DNA of 64,000 nt from Calditrichota bacterium (GTDB taxonomy: Bacteria > Calditrichota > Calditrichia > Calditrichales > J004): the NCBI GenBank assembly GCA_024277115.1, contig JAJRVW010000119.1:1-64000 (forward strand), written 5' to 3'. The notes under the pieces are model-generated. The model was not told where the DNA came from, ran no database searches, and was given only the letters and a program-made list of their open reading frames with translations. Positions 24,956 through 33,689 of this stretch are shown here, in pieces. The position numbers and the translations under genes were made by a program. Position 1 is the first letter of the stretch. Each line of letters starts with the position of its first letter.

Positions 24956-26320
24956 ATGAAATTGATGATAATATTCATCGCGGTTTTAATGTTTACAGGA
25001 AACGTGCTTGCACAGGAAAAACTAGGCCTTAATGATTGTATAAGTATAGCTTTAAAAAACAATAGTACATTAAAACAAAAAGAATACAGTAACCAGGCTG
25101 CCCAAAAAGATATACTGAGTAGCTACTCCGGTATTTTGCCGACTATAGATTTGAGCTTTCGTAAGGGAGAGACCACCGTTGGTAGTTCGGAAAGAACACT
25201 TAACGATGTTGTTGTTGATGTTGATCCTCTTACAGGCCGGCCTATTTATGGTACCGCTAGAATTAAAACAGATAAGCAGTATGTTAAGGATAACTCGTTA
25301 AATCTCTCGGTAAACCAAAATATTGTTGATGGTGGACGTTGGTGGAATCGGATTAGCAAAGCAGCGGTTGATGAGAAATCGTCTGATTATGATTTAGCCG
25401 CAGAAATGAATGCGGTGATTTTGTCGGTTCAATCCAGCTATTTTGACCTGCTTAAACAAATTAAATTGTACGAGGTAAATAAAGTAGCTGTTCAACGCAG
25501 CGAAGGCCAGCTAAAACTGACACAGAAAATGTTTGAACTTGGGTCTAAGGCCAAGCTGGATGTTTTTCAGGCTAAGGTGAACCTTGGTAATGATAAGATT
25601 AGCTTATTAAGCCAAAGAAACGTGATGGAAGCAGCGCGGCGTAATCTCAATTTGGCCTTGGGCAGAGAGCCTGACCACGCCCTGGAAATTCAAAGCGTTG
25701 TTGAAAACCAGGAAAAACTGCAATCAATAAATGCGCTTATCGACGATGCCCTGGAAAACCAGCCTGCTTTAAAACGGAATGAAGCGAATATTAAATCTTT
25801 TGAACATGGCGTCTCTTTGGCAGAAGCCCAGTACTACCCAAGCCTGTCCGCGTATTTTCAGTATAATCGTCGTAACTCGGAGTTGGAAAAAATATATAAA
25901 AAATTGAATCTGGAATATGTTTGGAGCGTCGGGATTTCTTTAAACTGGAATTTATTTAACGGCATGACGGATTATGTAAATGTTCAGAAAGCTAAAATCA
26001 ATAAAATGAATTCCCAGGAAATCCAGGTCGCTTATTTGCGCTCATTAAAATCCCGGATTAAGGGATATTATGATGATTATATCTCGTATGTGGAAATCAC
26101 TCATATCAATGAAGAAAACCTGGAAGCCGCAAAAGAAGAGCTTCGTTTAGCGAAAGAACGCTATACAATTGGTGCTGGTACGTCACTTGATGTACGCGAA
26201 GCACAGGTAAAACTTACACGGGCGGAAGAGACATTGATCGCGGCCCGCTATAATACATTAATCACCTTGGCGCAGTTGGACAATGAGCTTGGGATTACAG
26301 AAAAGAAACTGAAGAATTAA
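24956..26320 (+). CDS. TolC-family outer membrane efflux protein
   Basis: 454 residues, signal peptide 1-20 (NVLAQ), AAGGAGA ribosome site. Two OEP repeats: the first at about 25-225 (LGLNDCISIALKNNSTLKQKEY, LDVFQAKVNLGNDKI) and the second at about 240-450 (ALKRNEANIKSFEHGVSLAEAQYYPSLSAYF, GISLNWNLFNG). It forms the outer membrane channel of a tripartite export system with the periplasmic adaptor and ABC parts encoded next. Intact. Confidence 0.93.
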   Translation: MKLMIIFIAVLMFTGNVLAQEKLGLNDCISIALKNNSTLKQKEYSNQAAQKDILSSYSGILPTIDLSFRKGETTVGSSERTLNDVVVDVDPLTGRPIYGTARIKTDKQYVKDNSLNLSVNQNIVDGGRWWNRISKAAVDEKSSDYDLAAEMNAVILSVQSSYFDLLKQIKLYEVNKVAVQRSEGQLKLTQKMFELGSKAKLDVFQAKVNLGNDKISLLSQRNVMEAARRNLNLALGREPDHALEIQSVVENQEKLQSINALIDDALENQPALKRNEANIKSFEHGVSLAEAQYYPSLSAYFQYNRRNSELEKIYKKLNLEYVWSVGISLNWNLFNGMTDYVNVQKAKINKMNSQEIQVAYLRSLKSRIKGYYDDYISYVEITHINEENLEAAKEELRLAKERYTIGAGTSLDVREAQVKLTRAEETLIAARYNTLITLAQLDNELGITEKKLKN

Positions 26321-26366
26321 TTTACTCGGTTTGATCAATTCTGTTTATTGAGATTTGAGGAAAAAG

Positions 26367-27575
26367 ATGAAAAAAAAATTAATCATCATCGGGGTAGTGG
26401 TGATTGTAGGCGCGCTTATTATTGTAAATCTTTTAAAGGAAGAAAAAGGCCTGGAAGTTACCACAGAAATAATTGAAAAGGGTACAGTCATAAAAAAAGT
26501 GACAGGTTCCGGCCAGGTAGAGCCTGCGGTGGAAGTAAAAGTAAGCGCCAATGTTTCCGGCAAAATTGTAAACCTTACCGTTAAAGAAGGCGACCCGGTT
26601 AAAAAGGGCCAGCTTCTGGTGGAGTTGGAACGCAACCAGTACGCTGCCGCATTAAAAAGGGCCAACTCGGCTTTGTTGGCGGCCATTGCCAATGAAAAAA
26701 AAGCGGCCAGCGATTTGGAACGCTCCAAAAAATTGCATGAACAAGGCTTGATTTCTGATGCCGAATATGAATCGGCACTGGCAAGTTTTGATGCACAGTT
26801 GGGCAACCGCGAACAGATGGAAGCATCGAAAGACGAGGCTGCCGACCAATTAAGCAAAACCCGGCTTTTTGCCACGATGGATGGCGTCGTAACAAAACTT
26901 AATAAAGAACAAGGCGAGATCGCCATTGGCGCCACTTTTTCCGAAGATGTTATTTTGATTGTATCCGATCTCTCTGTGATGGAATCGGTGATAGAGGTGG
27001 ATGAAAATGAAGTTGTGGGGATTTCCATCGGCGATACGGCTGATGTTGAGTTAGACACTTTCCCCGATACAACTTTTAAAGGTGTTGTAACCGAGATCGC
27101 TAATTCGGCCATAACTAAAGGTTTAGGTACACAAGAACAGGTAACCAGTTTTAAGGTGACCATAACAATTAAAAATGCCGATGAGCGTTTCCGCCCCGGG
27201 ATGAGTACAACGGTAGATGTTTACACCGAAAAAATGGATAATATTTTGCGTGTGCCAATCCAATCGGTAACTGTACGGGAAAAAGACCGGCTCACTCAGA
27301 AAAAGAATGTTGAAGACCATCCCGATGAAAATAAGGAAGCGGTTAATAAAAAAGATAAAGAAGAAATGGTTGAAGTCGTTTTTGTAAAAGAGGGCAAAGA
27401 AGCTGTGGCCAAACAGGTAAAGCTGGGTATCAGTGATGACACGCATTATGCGATTTTGAGTGGTTTAAATGAAGGCGATGAGGTTATTACCGCACCGTTC
27501 AAGGCAATAAATAAAACGCTTAAAAATAGCGATCGTATTAAACTAAAAGAAAAGGAAGATAAAAATGCTGATTGA
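26367..27575 (+). CDS. Periplasmic adaptor (HlyD/MacA-type) of a tripartite ABC export system
   Basis: 402 residues from the ATG at 26367, which has TTGAGGAAAAAG before it; the TTG at 26355 overlaps that site. Order: membrane anchor (about 3-22), barrel-sandwich/lipoyl half ([22 protein letters not shown]), helical hairpin (about 90-160), second half ([22 protein letters not shown]) and beta-barrel domains with [13 protein letters not shown] charged insert at about 300-335 ([19 protein letters not shown]) is longer than usual. It overlaps the ATPase gene by 11 bases. MacA-like by context with MacB-type permeases. Confidence 0.9.
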   Translation: MKKKLIIIGVVVIVGALIIVNLLKEEKGLEVTTEIIEKGTVIKKVTGSGQVEPAVEVKVSANVSGKIVNLTVKEGDPVKKGQLLVELERNQYAAALKRANSALLAAIANEKKAASDLERSKKLHEQGLISDAEYESALASFDAQLGNREQMEASKDEAADQLSKTRLFATMDGVVTKLNKEQGEIAIGATFSEDVILIVSDLSVMESVIEVDENEVVGISIGDTADVELDTFPDTTFKGVVTEIANSAITKGLGTQEQVTSFKVTITIKNADERFRPGMSTTVDVYTEKMDNILRVPIQSVTVREKDRLTQKKNVEDHPDENKEAVNKKDKEEMVEVVFVKEGKEAVAKQVKLGISDDTHYAILSGLNEGDEVITAPFKAINKTLKNSDRIKLKEKEDKNAD

Positions 27576-28248
27576 CATGAAGAGCCTTTATAAGGTTTAT
27601 GATCTTGGTGAAACAGAAGTGTTCGCACTAAACGGTGTTGATGTTCAAATTGCAAAAAATGAGTATGTTGCGATAATGGGGCCATCGGGTTCGGGCAAAT
27701 CTACACTAATGAATATTATTGGCTGCCTGGATGTACCAAGCAATGGGGAATATGTTTTAAATGCCCAAAAAGTAAACGAACTTGTTGATGATGAACTGGC
27801 CGAGATACGCAACAAAGAAATCGGTTTTGTCTTCCAGACATTTAACCTTTTGCCGCGTGCCACCGCCCTGCATAATGTTGAATTACCGTTGATTTATAAC
27901 GGGACAACCCGGCAAGAGCGGAAAGAGATTGCTAAAAATACCTTGGAAAAAGTTGGGCTTGGCGACCGGATGCACCATAAACCGAACGAGCTATCCGGTG
28001 GACAAAGACAACGTGTGGCCGTGGCCCGCGCATTGGTCAACAACCCTTCAATAATTTTAGCCGATTAACCGACAGGCAACCTTGATTCTAAAACAGGTAA
28101 AGAAATTATGCAGCTTTTTGATGATTTGCATAAAGCAGGCAACACAATAATTTTAGTAACGCACGAAGAAGATATTGCCCAACATTCGCATCGTATTATC
28201 CGTTTGCTGGATGGTAAAATATTGTCGGACGAGCAGGTAAAACACTAG
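27565..28248 (+). pseudogene. MacB/LolD-type ABC ATPase with a stop codon at the Walker B glutamate
   Basis: Walker [11 protein letters not shown] at about residues 39-48, Q-loop [10 protein letters not shown] and signature [15 protein letters not shown] are all present. The frame then reads [19 protein letters not shown], where every relative has ADEPTGNLD, so GAA or GAG has become TAA (28066-28068). The same frame continues with no other lesion through VTHEEDIA (H-loop) to TAG at 28246, giving a normal 227-codon length. Product 167 residues if the stop is obeyed, lacking the catalytic Glu, D-loop and H-loop and so surely inactive. Everything around it in the operon is intact. Confidence 0.85.
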
Positions 28249-28373
28249 CATTGAAAGATTGAAGGCAGAATATCTCAAATGAAAAAAGTGTGCAGGTAAA
28301 TAGTTTTAATAATTTTCGTATTTAAAAATTTTAAACATTTATAAAGAAAAGATATTTACAATCATTTAAAATT

Positions 28374-29606
28374 ATGATTAAAAACAGTTTTGCGACAATC
28401 GCAGAATATTTTAGAATGGCCGGTGTTTCGATAGTTAGCCATAAACTGCGCTCCTTCCTTACAACACTTGGTATTTTTATTGGCGTTACAACCATCATTA
28501 CAATCTGGACAACCATTCAGGGCCTAAACGAATATATAAACTCGGTGCTATCGGATATTGGTTCATCGGTGGTTTATGTGGAAAAATTTCCCTGGGTGCC
28601 TACCGAAGAATTTTGGACTTACCGCAATCGTAAAAACATAACCTGGCAAGAATATGAAGCTGTAGAAAAATACAGCACACTTGCCGACTTTGTGGCCCCC
28701 CAAATCGTTTCCATGAAAACCGTCGGCTTTAGAGAAACCAAATTTGAAAATATCCCCGTTCTTGGCACAACAGAAAAGTTTCTTGAAACATCGGGCATAG
28801 TGCCGGGGCAAGGGCGGTTTCTAACGGAACTGGATGTGCGTAACAAAGTCCCTGTATGTGTGCTGGGCTCGGATTTGGCCCAAAAATTATTTGAGACAAA
28901 AAACGCCCTGGGCGAGCGTATTAAAATTGATGGTTTAAAATACCGGGTTGTGGGCATTTTGGAAAAGCGTGGCAACTTTTTCGGGCAAAGCCGTGATAAT
29001 TATGCCGTTGTTCCGGTGGGTACTTTTCGCAATGCCTTTGGTGGGCACCGTGGGCTAACAATCGCTGTGTTGACCGAAACACCCGAAAACGTAGAGGACA
29101 TGAAAGAAGAACTGCGTGGAATCCTTCGACGTGAGCGCCATGTGCGTCCGGCCGAGAAAGATAATTTTTCCATTAATGAACAGACCCAATTAACCGGGTT
29201 TTATAAGAACGCAACTTCGGGCCTCTACGCGATAATCATTATTATTGGCGCCATTTCTTTATTGGTGGGCGGCATTGGCATCACAAATATTATGTTGGTA
29301 AGCGTTACCGAACGTACAAAAGAAATCGGGCTGCGAAAAGCCGTTGGGGCCAGGCGGCGCAATATTTTAAGCCAGTTTTTGCTGGAGTCTGTGGCCATTT
29401 CGTCCATCGGCGGGTTTATTGGGATTTTTGCCGGTATTATCGTTGGCTCTTTAATTTTAAATATTATGACCGTGGAAGGTGGTGTGGCTTTTAGCTCCAT
29501 TGCCGTTGGATTTTTGTTTTCTACATTTGTCGGGGTTGTTTCGGGATTTTATCCGGCTTATAAAGCAGCCAATATGAACCCGATTGATTCATTGAGGTAT
29601 GAGTAA
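28374..29606 (+). CDS. MacB/FtsX-type ABC transporter permease, first copy
   Basis: 410 residues. One N-terminal membrane segment (about 25-47, SHKLRSFLTTLGIFIGVTTIITI), a periplasmic MacB_PCD domain (about 48-275) and three C-terminal membrane segments (FtsX domain) with ITNIMLVSVTERTKEIGLRKAVGARRRNI, the loop that contacts the ATPase. It ends MNPIDSLRYE, typical of the family. It works with the ATPase 5' to it; the second permease at 30164 is a paralogue, so the pump may be a heterodimer. The 125-base gap to the ATPase holds nothing recognisable. Confidence 0.92.
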   Translation: MIKNSFATIAEYFRMAGVSIVSHKLRSFLTTLGIFIGVTTIITIWTTIQGLNEYINSVLSDIGSSVVYVEKFPWVPTEEFWTYRNRKNITWQEYEAVEKYSTLADFVAPQIVSMKTVGFRETKFENIPVLGTTEKFLETSGIVPGQGRFLTELDVRNKVPVCVLGSDLAQKLFETKNALGERIKIDGLKYRVVGILEKRGNFFGQSRDNYAVVPVGTFRNAFGGHRGLTIAVLTETPENVEDMKEELRGILRRERHVRPAEKDNFSINEQTQLTGFYKNATSGLYAIIIIIGAISLLVGGIGITNIMLVSVTERTKEIGLRKAVGARRRNILSQFLLESVAISSIGGFIGIFAGIIVGSLILNIMTVEGGVAFSSIAVGFLFSTFVGVVSGFYPAYKAANMNPIDSLRYE

Positions 29607-29610
29607 TCTT

Positions 29611-30155
29611 GATGCTGGATACTGGATGCTGGATGCTGGATGCTGGCTTTTGGATACTTGATACTGGATATTTGAATTTATGTAGAGATTCTTTTTTGAT
29701 GAGAACTAAGTTATCAAATTAAGGAAACAATGTGAGTTTTAAAAAATTGGAAATTTGGCGGCTCGCACGGTAGATGACAATTGGAATTCATAAAATGAGT
29801 TTGTAATTGCCCAAGTTTGAACTGTATGAAGAAGGTAGTCAGATTCGACGCTCTTCAAAAAGTGTCCGATCAAATATTTTTGAAAAACATGGTCGTAGAA
29901 AGTAAAAAAATGATTTTATTCGGTTTATAGTTTATGCCCCTTCTTCAAACGACGAAACTATTGATCATCTCGAAACGATGTTTGAAACAGGCGCATTAAA
30001 GGATGGAAAGCAATTTAATTTTTTATACAATAATCTTAATGTTTTGGGCAGAAAAAGAAATAAATTTCTAAGCTCAGTAATATTAAAACATAGCGTTGAG
30101 AGATAAATCCAAAATCTAAAATCCAGTATCAAGTATCCAGCATCCAGTATCCAGA
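29611..30155. mobile_element. Decayed insertion: inverted short-repeat clusters around a four-helix-bundle (S23/IVP-type) gene relic
   Basis: The left cluster is GATGCTGGATACTGGATGCTGG... GGATACTTGATACTGGAT (29611-29675). The right cluster (30107-30155) is its inverse: read on the minus strand it gives CTGGATACTGGATGCTGGAT and ACTTGATACTGGAT. The clusters flank the relic 29732-30106 and the whole sits between two permease genes of one operon. Confidence 0.6.
29732..30106 (+). pseudogene. Four-helix-bundle protein (S23/IVP family) relic with three in-frame stops
   Basis: From GTG 29732 to TAA 30106 one frame encodes SFKKLEIWRLAR, then [31 protein letters not shown] and DETIDHLETMFETG, QFNFLYNNLNVLGR, which I recognise as the four-helix-bundle family first seen as 23S rRNA intervening-sequence proteins. 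Stops interrupt it at 29771 (TAG), 29804 (TAA, probably CAA originally) and 29903 (TAA, probably a Tyr codon). There is no frameshift along 124 codons. Conserved NIAEG-like residues are also changed (NIFEK). It is too short per piece for the ORF track. Non-functional. Confidence 0.75.
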
Positions 30156-30163
30156 GAATTTCT

Positions 30164-31390
30164 ATGTTAAAAGATAATTTACAAATTGCACTGGCTCAAT
30201 TGACATCGGGCAAACTGCGCTCTTTATTGACCGTCTTGGGCATTACCATCGGCATTGCCACGGTTATTGCCATTGTTGCCGTCCTCGAAGGCTATTTTGC
30301 GTCGCTTTCAGCTGATTTAAATATGTTGGGCGCTAACACTTTTCAGGTACAAAAATGGGATGCTTTCGGCGGGATTCAGGTTGGCGCAGGGGATAAACAA
30401 TATCGGAAAAATTTGCAACCGGAACTGGCCGAAGTCGTGCGCGAGGAGTGTGACCTTGTTCTTAATGCCGGCGCTGAAATATGGAAAGGCGGCCAGGTTA
30501 TACAATATAGTGATAAGAAGACAAACCCTAATATCAGCGTAGCAGGCGGCGAGCCGGAGTTTTTTCCCAATAACGGCTATTTTATAACCGAAGGCCGGGC
30601 CATTACCCGTGAAGATGTTGCCAGTCGACGAAAGAATGTTGTTTTGGGCATGGACACTGTAGAAAAGCTTTTTCCTTTTGAAGACCCTGTTGGCAAGTTT
30701 GTAAAAATAAAAGGGCTAAAATTTAAAGTTGTGGGGTTTATCGAGGAACTGGGCGAACAAGCGTTGGGAGGGAGTAAAGACAATATTGTTGTGATTCCAT
30801 TATCAACTTTTGTTGGGATTTTTGGAAGGGAACGATCGGCCAATATAACAATTAGCGTTAAAGATGTAGACCTCTTTGAGGAAGCTAAGGATCAGGTAAT
30901 CGGGGTTATCCGCCGTGAACGAAAAGTACCGCCGGGCGCGGATAATGATTTCGCCATTTTTTCCAATGATTCACTTGTAGATACTTTTCGTGGTATTGCC
31001 AATCAGGTTCAGATTGCCGCAATGTTCTTGGGGTTGATTTCACTTTTGGTAGGCAGTATTGGCGTGATGAACATTATGCTGGTCACGGTCACCGAACGAA
31101 CTCGCGAAATTGGTATCCGCAAGGCTGTGGGTGCCAGGCGCAGTACAATTATGGCCCAGTTTTTAAATGAATCGATTCTGCTTAGTTTGGTTGGCGGTGT
31201 ATTGGGCATGGCGCTGGGATTTGGTTTGGCCTTTGTTGCAAATATGTACCTCGATATTCCTTTTGTTATTCCCGTATGGATTGTTATTGCCGCAGTGTTT
31301 ATAACGAGTATTGTTGGCCTGGGCGCGGGCCTTTACCCGGCCGCAAAAGCTGCGAAGATGGACCCGATTATTGCTTTAGGGCATGAGTAA
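30164..31390 (+). CDS. MacB/FtsX-type ABC transporter permease, second copy
   Basis: 408 residues with the same layout as the 28374 gene: N-terminal segment SGKLRSLLTVLGITIGIATVIAIVAV, periplasmic MacB_PCD domain, then FtsX segments with VGSIGVMNIMLVTVTERTREIGIRKAVGARRSTIMAQFL. It ends MDPIIALGHE. It is clearly a paralogue of the first permease. The gap between the two is filled by the S23 relic, so the insertion separated them and may have cut the transcript. Substrate not predictable; lipoprotein release and macrolide/peptide export are the known roles of related systems. Confidence 0.92.
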   Translation: MLKDNLQIALAQLTSGKLRSLLTVLGITIGIATVIAIVAVLEGYFASLSADLNMLGANTFQVQKWDAFGGIQVGAGDKQYRKNLQPELAEVVREECDLVLNAGAEIWKGGQVIQYSDKKTNPNISVAGGEPEFFPNNGYFITEGRAITREDVASRRKNVVLGMDTVEKLFPFEDPVGKFVKIKGLKFKVVGFIEELGEQALGGSKDNIVVIPLSTFVGIFGRERSANITISVKDVDLFEEAKDQVIGVIRRERKVPPGADNDFAIFSNDSLVDTFRGIANQVQIAAMFLGLISLLVGSIGVMNIMLVTVTERTREIGIRKAVGARRSTIMAQFLNESILLSLVGGVLGMALGFGLAFVANMYLDIPFVIPVWIVIAAVFITSIVGLGAGLYPAAKAAKMDPIIALGHE

Positions 31391-31446
31391 TTTTTTTTAG
31401 CGTCAGAAGTAGTTGTGGCGTTGTACTAGTTTAAAATTTCAGAAAA

Positions 31447-32817
31447 TTAAACTTTTGACTTACCGATTAAAAACCCCACAAATAAAAATAGACTCACAAT
31501 CAACCCCGGAATAAATGGTTCCAACCCAAAGGGATATAGATTGTTATTTAAGGTTCCTATTAAAAACCAGGCCAGGCTTGTTGTAAATCCTGAGATCATT
31601 AAAACAACAATATTATTGCCGGGCAGCTTTATTTTTGGATAAAGCGCGCTAACCACCGGGATAAGCAGTGGGGGGATAAACAAACTGCCCAGTGTGTACC
31701 ACAAAGAAACCACCGATGGGAAAATCCAAATGAGCCCCAATGCAACAATCGCCGTAAGGCCAAGCCCAATTTGCGTGTAATGCTCAATTTCAGGGTCACT
31801 GTTCTTTTTATTCCAATAGGCGATTATATCCCGGCCAAATGTTTGTGCCGAAAGGAACGAAAAACTATCGATGGTGGACATGGCTGTGGCCAATAATGCA
31901 ATGATAAAAATACCTTTTAAAATGGGCGGCAATACCTGCTCTGCGATGAGCGGGTAAATCATCAATGGGTCGATATTGGGTAAAAGGGCGGCGGCGTAAA
32001 TACCTGTCCACAGCGTGAGCATATCAAAAACGAACCAAAATAAAACCGAAACCAGGATGGCTTTTTTTGCCGTGGCTGGGTTTTTGGCTGCTGCCGTGCG
32101 CTGATGAAAACCGGGATCGATAAAGGTCCAGCTGGCAATAAGAAACCAGACTAATATATTTTGGAAAGACATCCCACCGTTAAAACTTTGCTGTGATAGG
32201 CTGAGTTGTTCAAGCTGATTTAACGGGTTGCCATATTCAACCACTAAAAAAATAAACAATAAAATAAACCCGCCAAACATAAGCAGAAATTGAAACTTGT
32301 CTGTTTGAACAACCGAATTGAAGCCTCCTTTAAAAACATAAATTATTGAAAACAGGGTTGCGGCAATCACAGAATAAAATAGTGGAATATGCAGCAAATA
32401 ACTGATTAAAATACCGGTTATTAAAATATAGGGAGCCGGGGAGGTAATAAATAAAATAAAAAAGCTGCCAATTAAACCGGCAAGTGGGCCATAGTTTTTA
32501 TAGAGTAAATCGGGGATTGAAATATATTTTGCCCGGCGTATCTTGGGCGCAACAAACAGCGCGAAGAGAATTGCAAAAAAGTAGTAAGGAATGCCAAAAA
32601 CCACCCAAGCCGAGATGCCCTGTGTGTAAATGAATTCGCCTACGCCTAAAATGCCACCGTACCAAGTTGTAACCAGCGTAGCGACCAATGCGGGCAAACT
32701 TAATGAACGGCTGCTTAATAGATACGCTTCTTGTGTCGGGTTCTTTTGGCGGGCTTTCCAGCCAAGAAGCAGCAAAATAAAAATATAAATTGAAAAAATG
32801 GAAATATCTAAAAACAT
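31447..32817 (-). CDS. Sodium:solute symporter (SSS family), candidate thiamin transporter
   Basis: 456 residues with about 12-13 membrane segments. Family features: N-terminal ARQKNPTQEAYLLSSRSL, ATLVTTWYGGILGVGEF, and IALLATAMSTIDSFSFLSAQTFGRDI, the Na-binding helix. It is the third gene behind a TPP riboswitch, 130 bases after thiamin pyrophosphokinase on the same strand. An SSS-type thiamin/precursor transporter (ThiV) has been proposed in other lineages from riboswitch context; the same role is inferred here. Without that context only Na+/solute symport could be claimed. Confidence 0.88.
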   Translation of the reverse strand: MFLDISIFSIYIFILLLLGWKARQKNPTQEAYLLSSRSLSLPALVATLVTTWYGGILGVGEFIYTQGISAWVVFGIPYYFFAILFALFVAPKIRRAKYISIPDLLYKNYGPLAGLIGSFFILFITSPAPYILITGILISYLLHIPLFYSVIAATLFSIIYVFKGGFNSVVQTDKFQFLLMFGGFILLFIFLVVEYGNPLNQLEQLSLSQQSFNGGMSFQNILVWFLIASWTFIDPGFHQRTAAAKNPATAKKAILVSVLFWFVFDMLTLWTGIYAAALLPNIDPLMIYPLIAEQVLPPILKGIFIIALLATAMSTIDSFSFLSAQTFGRDIIAYWNKKNSDPEIEHYTQIGLGLTAIVALGLIWIFPSVVSLWYTLGSLFIPPLLIPVVSALYPKIKLPGNNIVVLMISGFTTSLAWFLIGTLNNNLYPFGLEPFIPGLIVSLFLFVGFLIGKSKV

Positions 32818-32947
32818 GAGGATAGCAGAATTATTGGATTAATGATTTGTATGATTAAAGACATGGTGCGATGAGTTTTTGTCATCGCTTGTTACGCAAT
32901 ATACAGTTTATGAAACATTAATTCAGTAATTCATAATTTCACACTTC

Positions 32948-33571
32948 TTATTGATTCAGCTCGTAAACCAATAGCTTGCCTTTTTCAAAACTTATAGAGG
33001 CGCTGTCTTTTGCTATCATATTACTTACACCTAAAAATGGTGTTGCCAGTTTCTCTCTGTTTACAGGGAACTCAAAACCATCTAACTGGATATCTAAGAG
33101 TTCTGAAAGGGCAAAAAGGGAAATGGTCTGGCCTTTCTTATTTGAAAACTTTTCTATTCCTGGCATCAGTATCGAAAAAGTACCAAAATGGTCGTGCATA
33201 ATAAGTTTTGGTCGTGCCGAATAATTGTTTAAAATAAAAACATTTCCCAGGCTATGGTCGGTCCGTTTTCCAAAAGAAGCAAAAACTTCAATCACTTCGG
33301 GGTTTAACGAAGCTGCATAAGCCAGGGCTTTTTGCATGTCGGTTGTATTTTGATCGGGAATCCTTAAAAGTTTTGTACTTTGTGATATGCCAACCGGAAG
33401 TGAGTCGAACGAATCCATGTCCCCAATCAGGCAATCGGGCGTTACATCATTGTCCAGGCACCAGCAAATTCCGCCATCAGCGGCAATAATATAGTCATAC
33501 TGTGTTTTTATGGTTTTTAATTGGTCAGGTGTAGGTGGTTCGCCATTGGCGATGATCACAATCTTTTTCAA
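32948..33571 (-). CDS. thiN: Thiamin pyrophosphokinase
   Basis: 207 residues. The N-terminal catalytic domain has IIANGEPP, IIAADGGICWCLDNDVTPDCLIGDMDSF and PDQNTTDMQKAL, the ATP and thiamin binding motifs. GKRTDHSLGNVFIL follows, and then a beta-rich C-terminal thiamin-binding domain (about 140-205). It makes TPP directly from thiamin with ATP, so it is a salvage enzyme. It follows the TonB receptor by 118 bases under the same TPP riboswitch. Confidence 0.93.
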   Translation of the reverse strand: MKKIVIIANGEPPTPDQLKTIKTQYDYIIAADGGICWCLDNDVTPDCLIGDMDSFDSLPVGISQSTKLLRIPDQNTTDMQKALAYAASLNPEVIEVFASFGKRTDHSLGNVFILNNYSARPKLIMHDHFGTFSILMPGIEKFSNKKGQTISLFALSELLDIQLDGFEFPVNREKLATPFLGVSNMIAKDSASISFEKGKLLVYELNQ

Positions 33572-33689
33572 TTTTCCCCCCTCAGAGAATTGTAAGAAAG
33601 CTGATTATTAGAGTAATTTCAGTATTCGGATAATTTAGTCTTTATGTAAACATGTTTTAATTGCCCCGTTGTGATAATTGTCCCACCTT

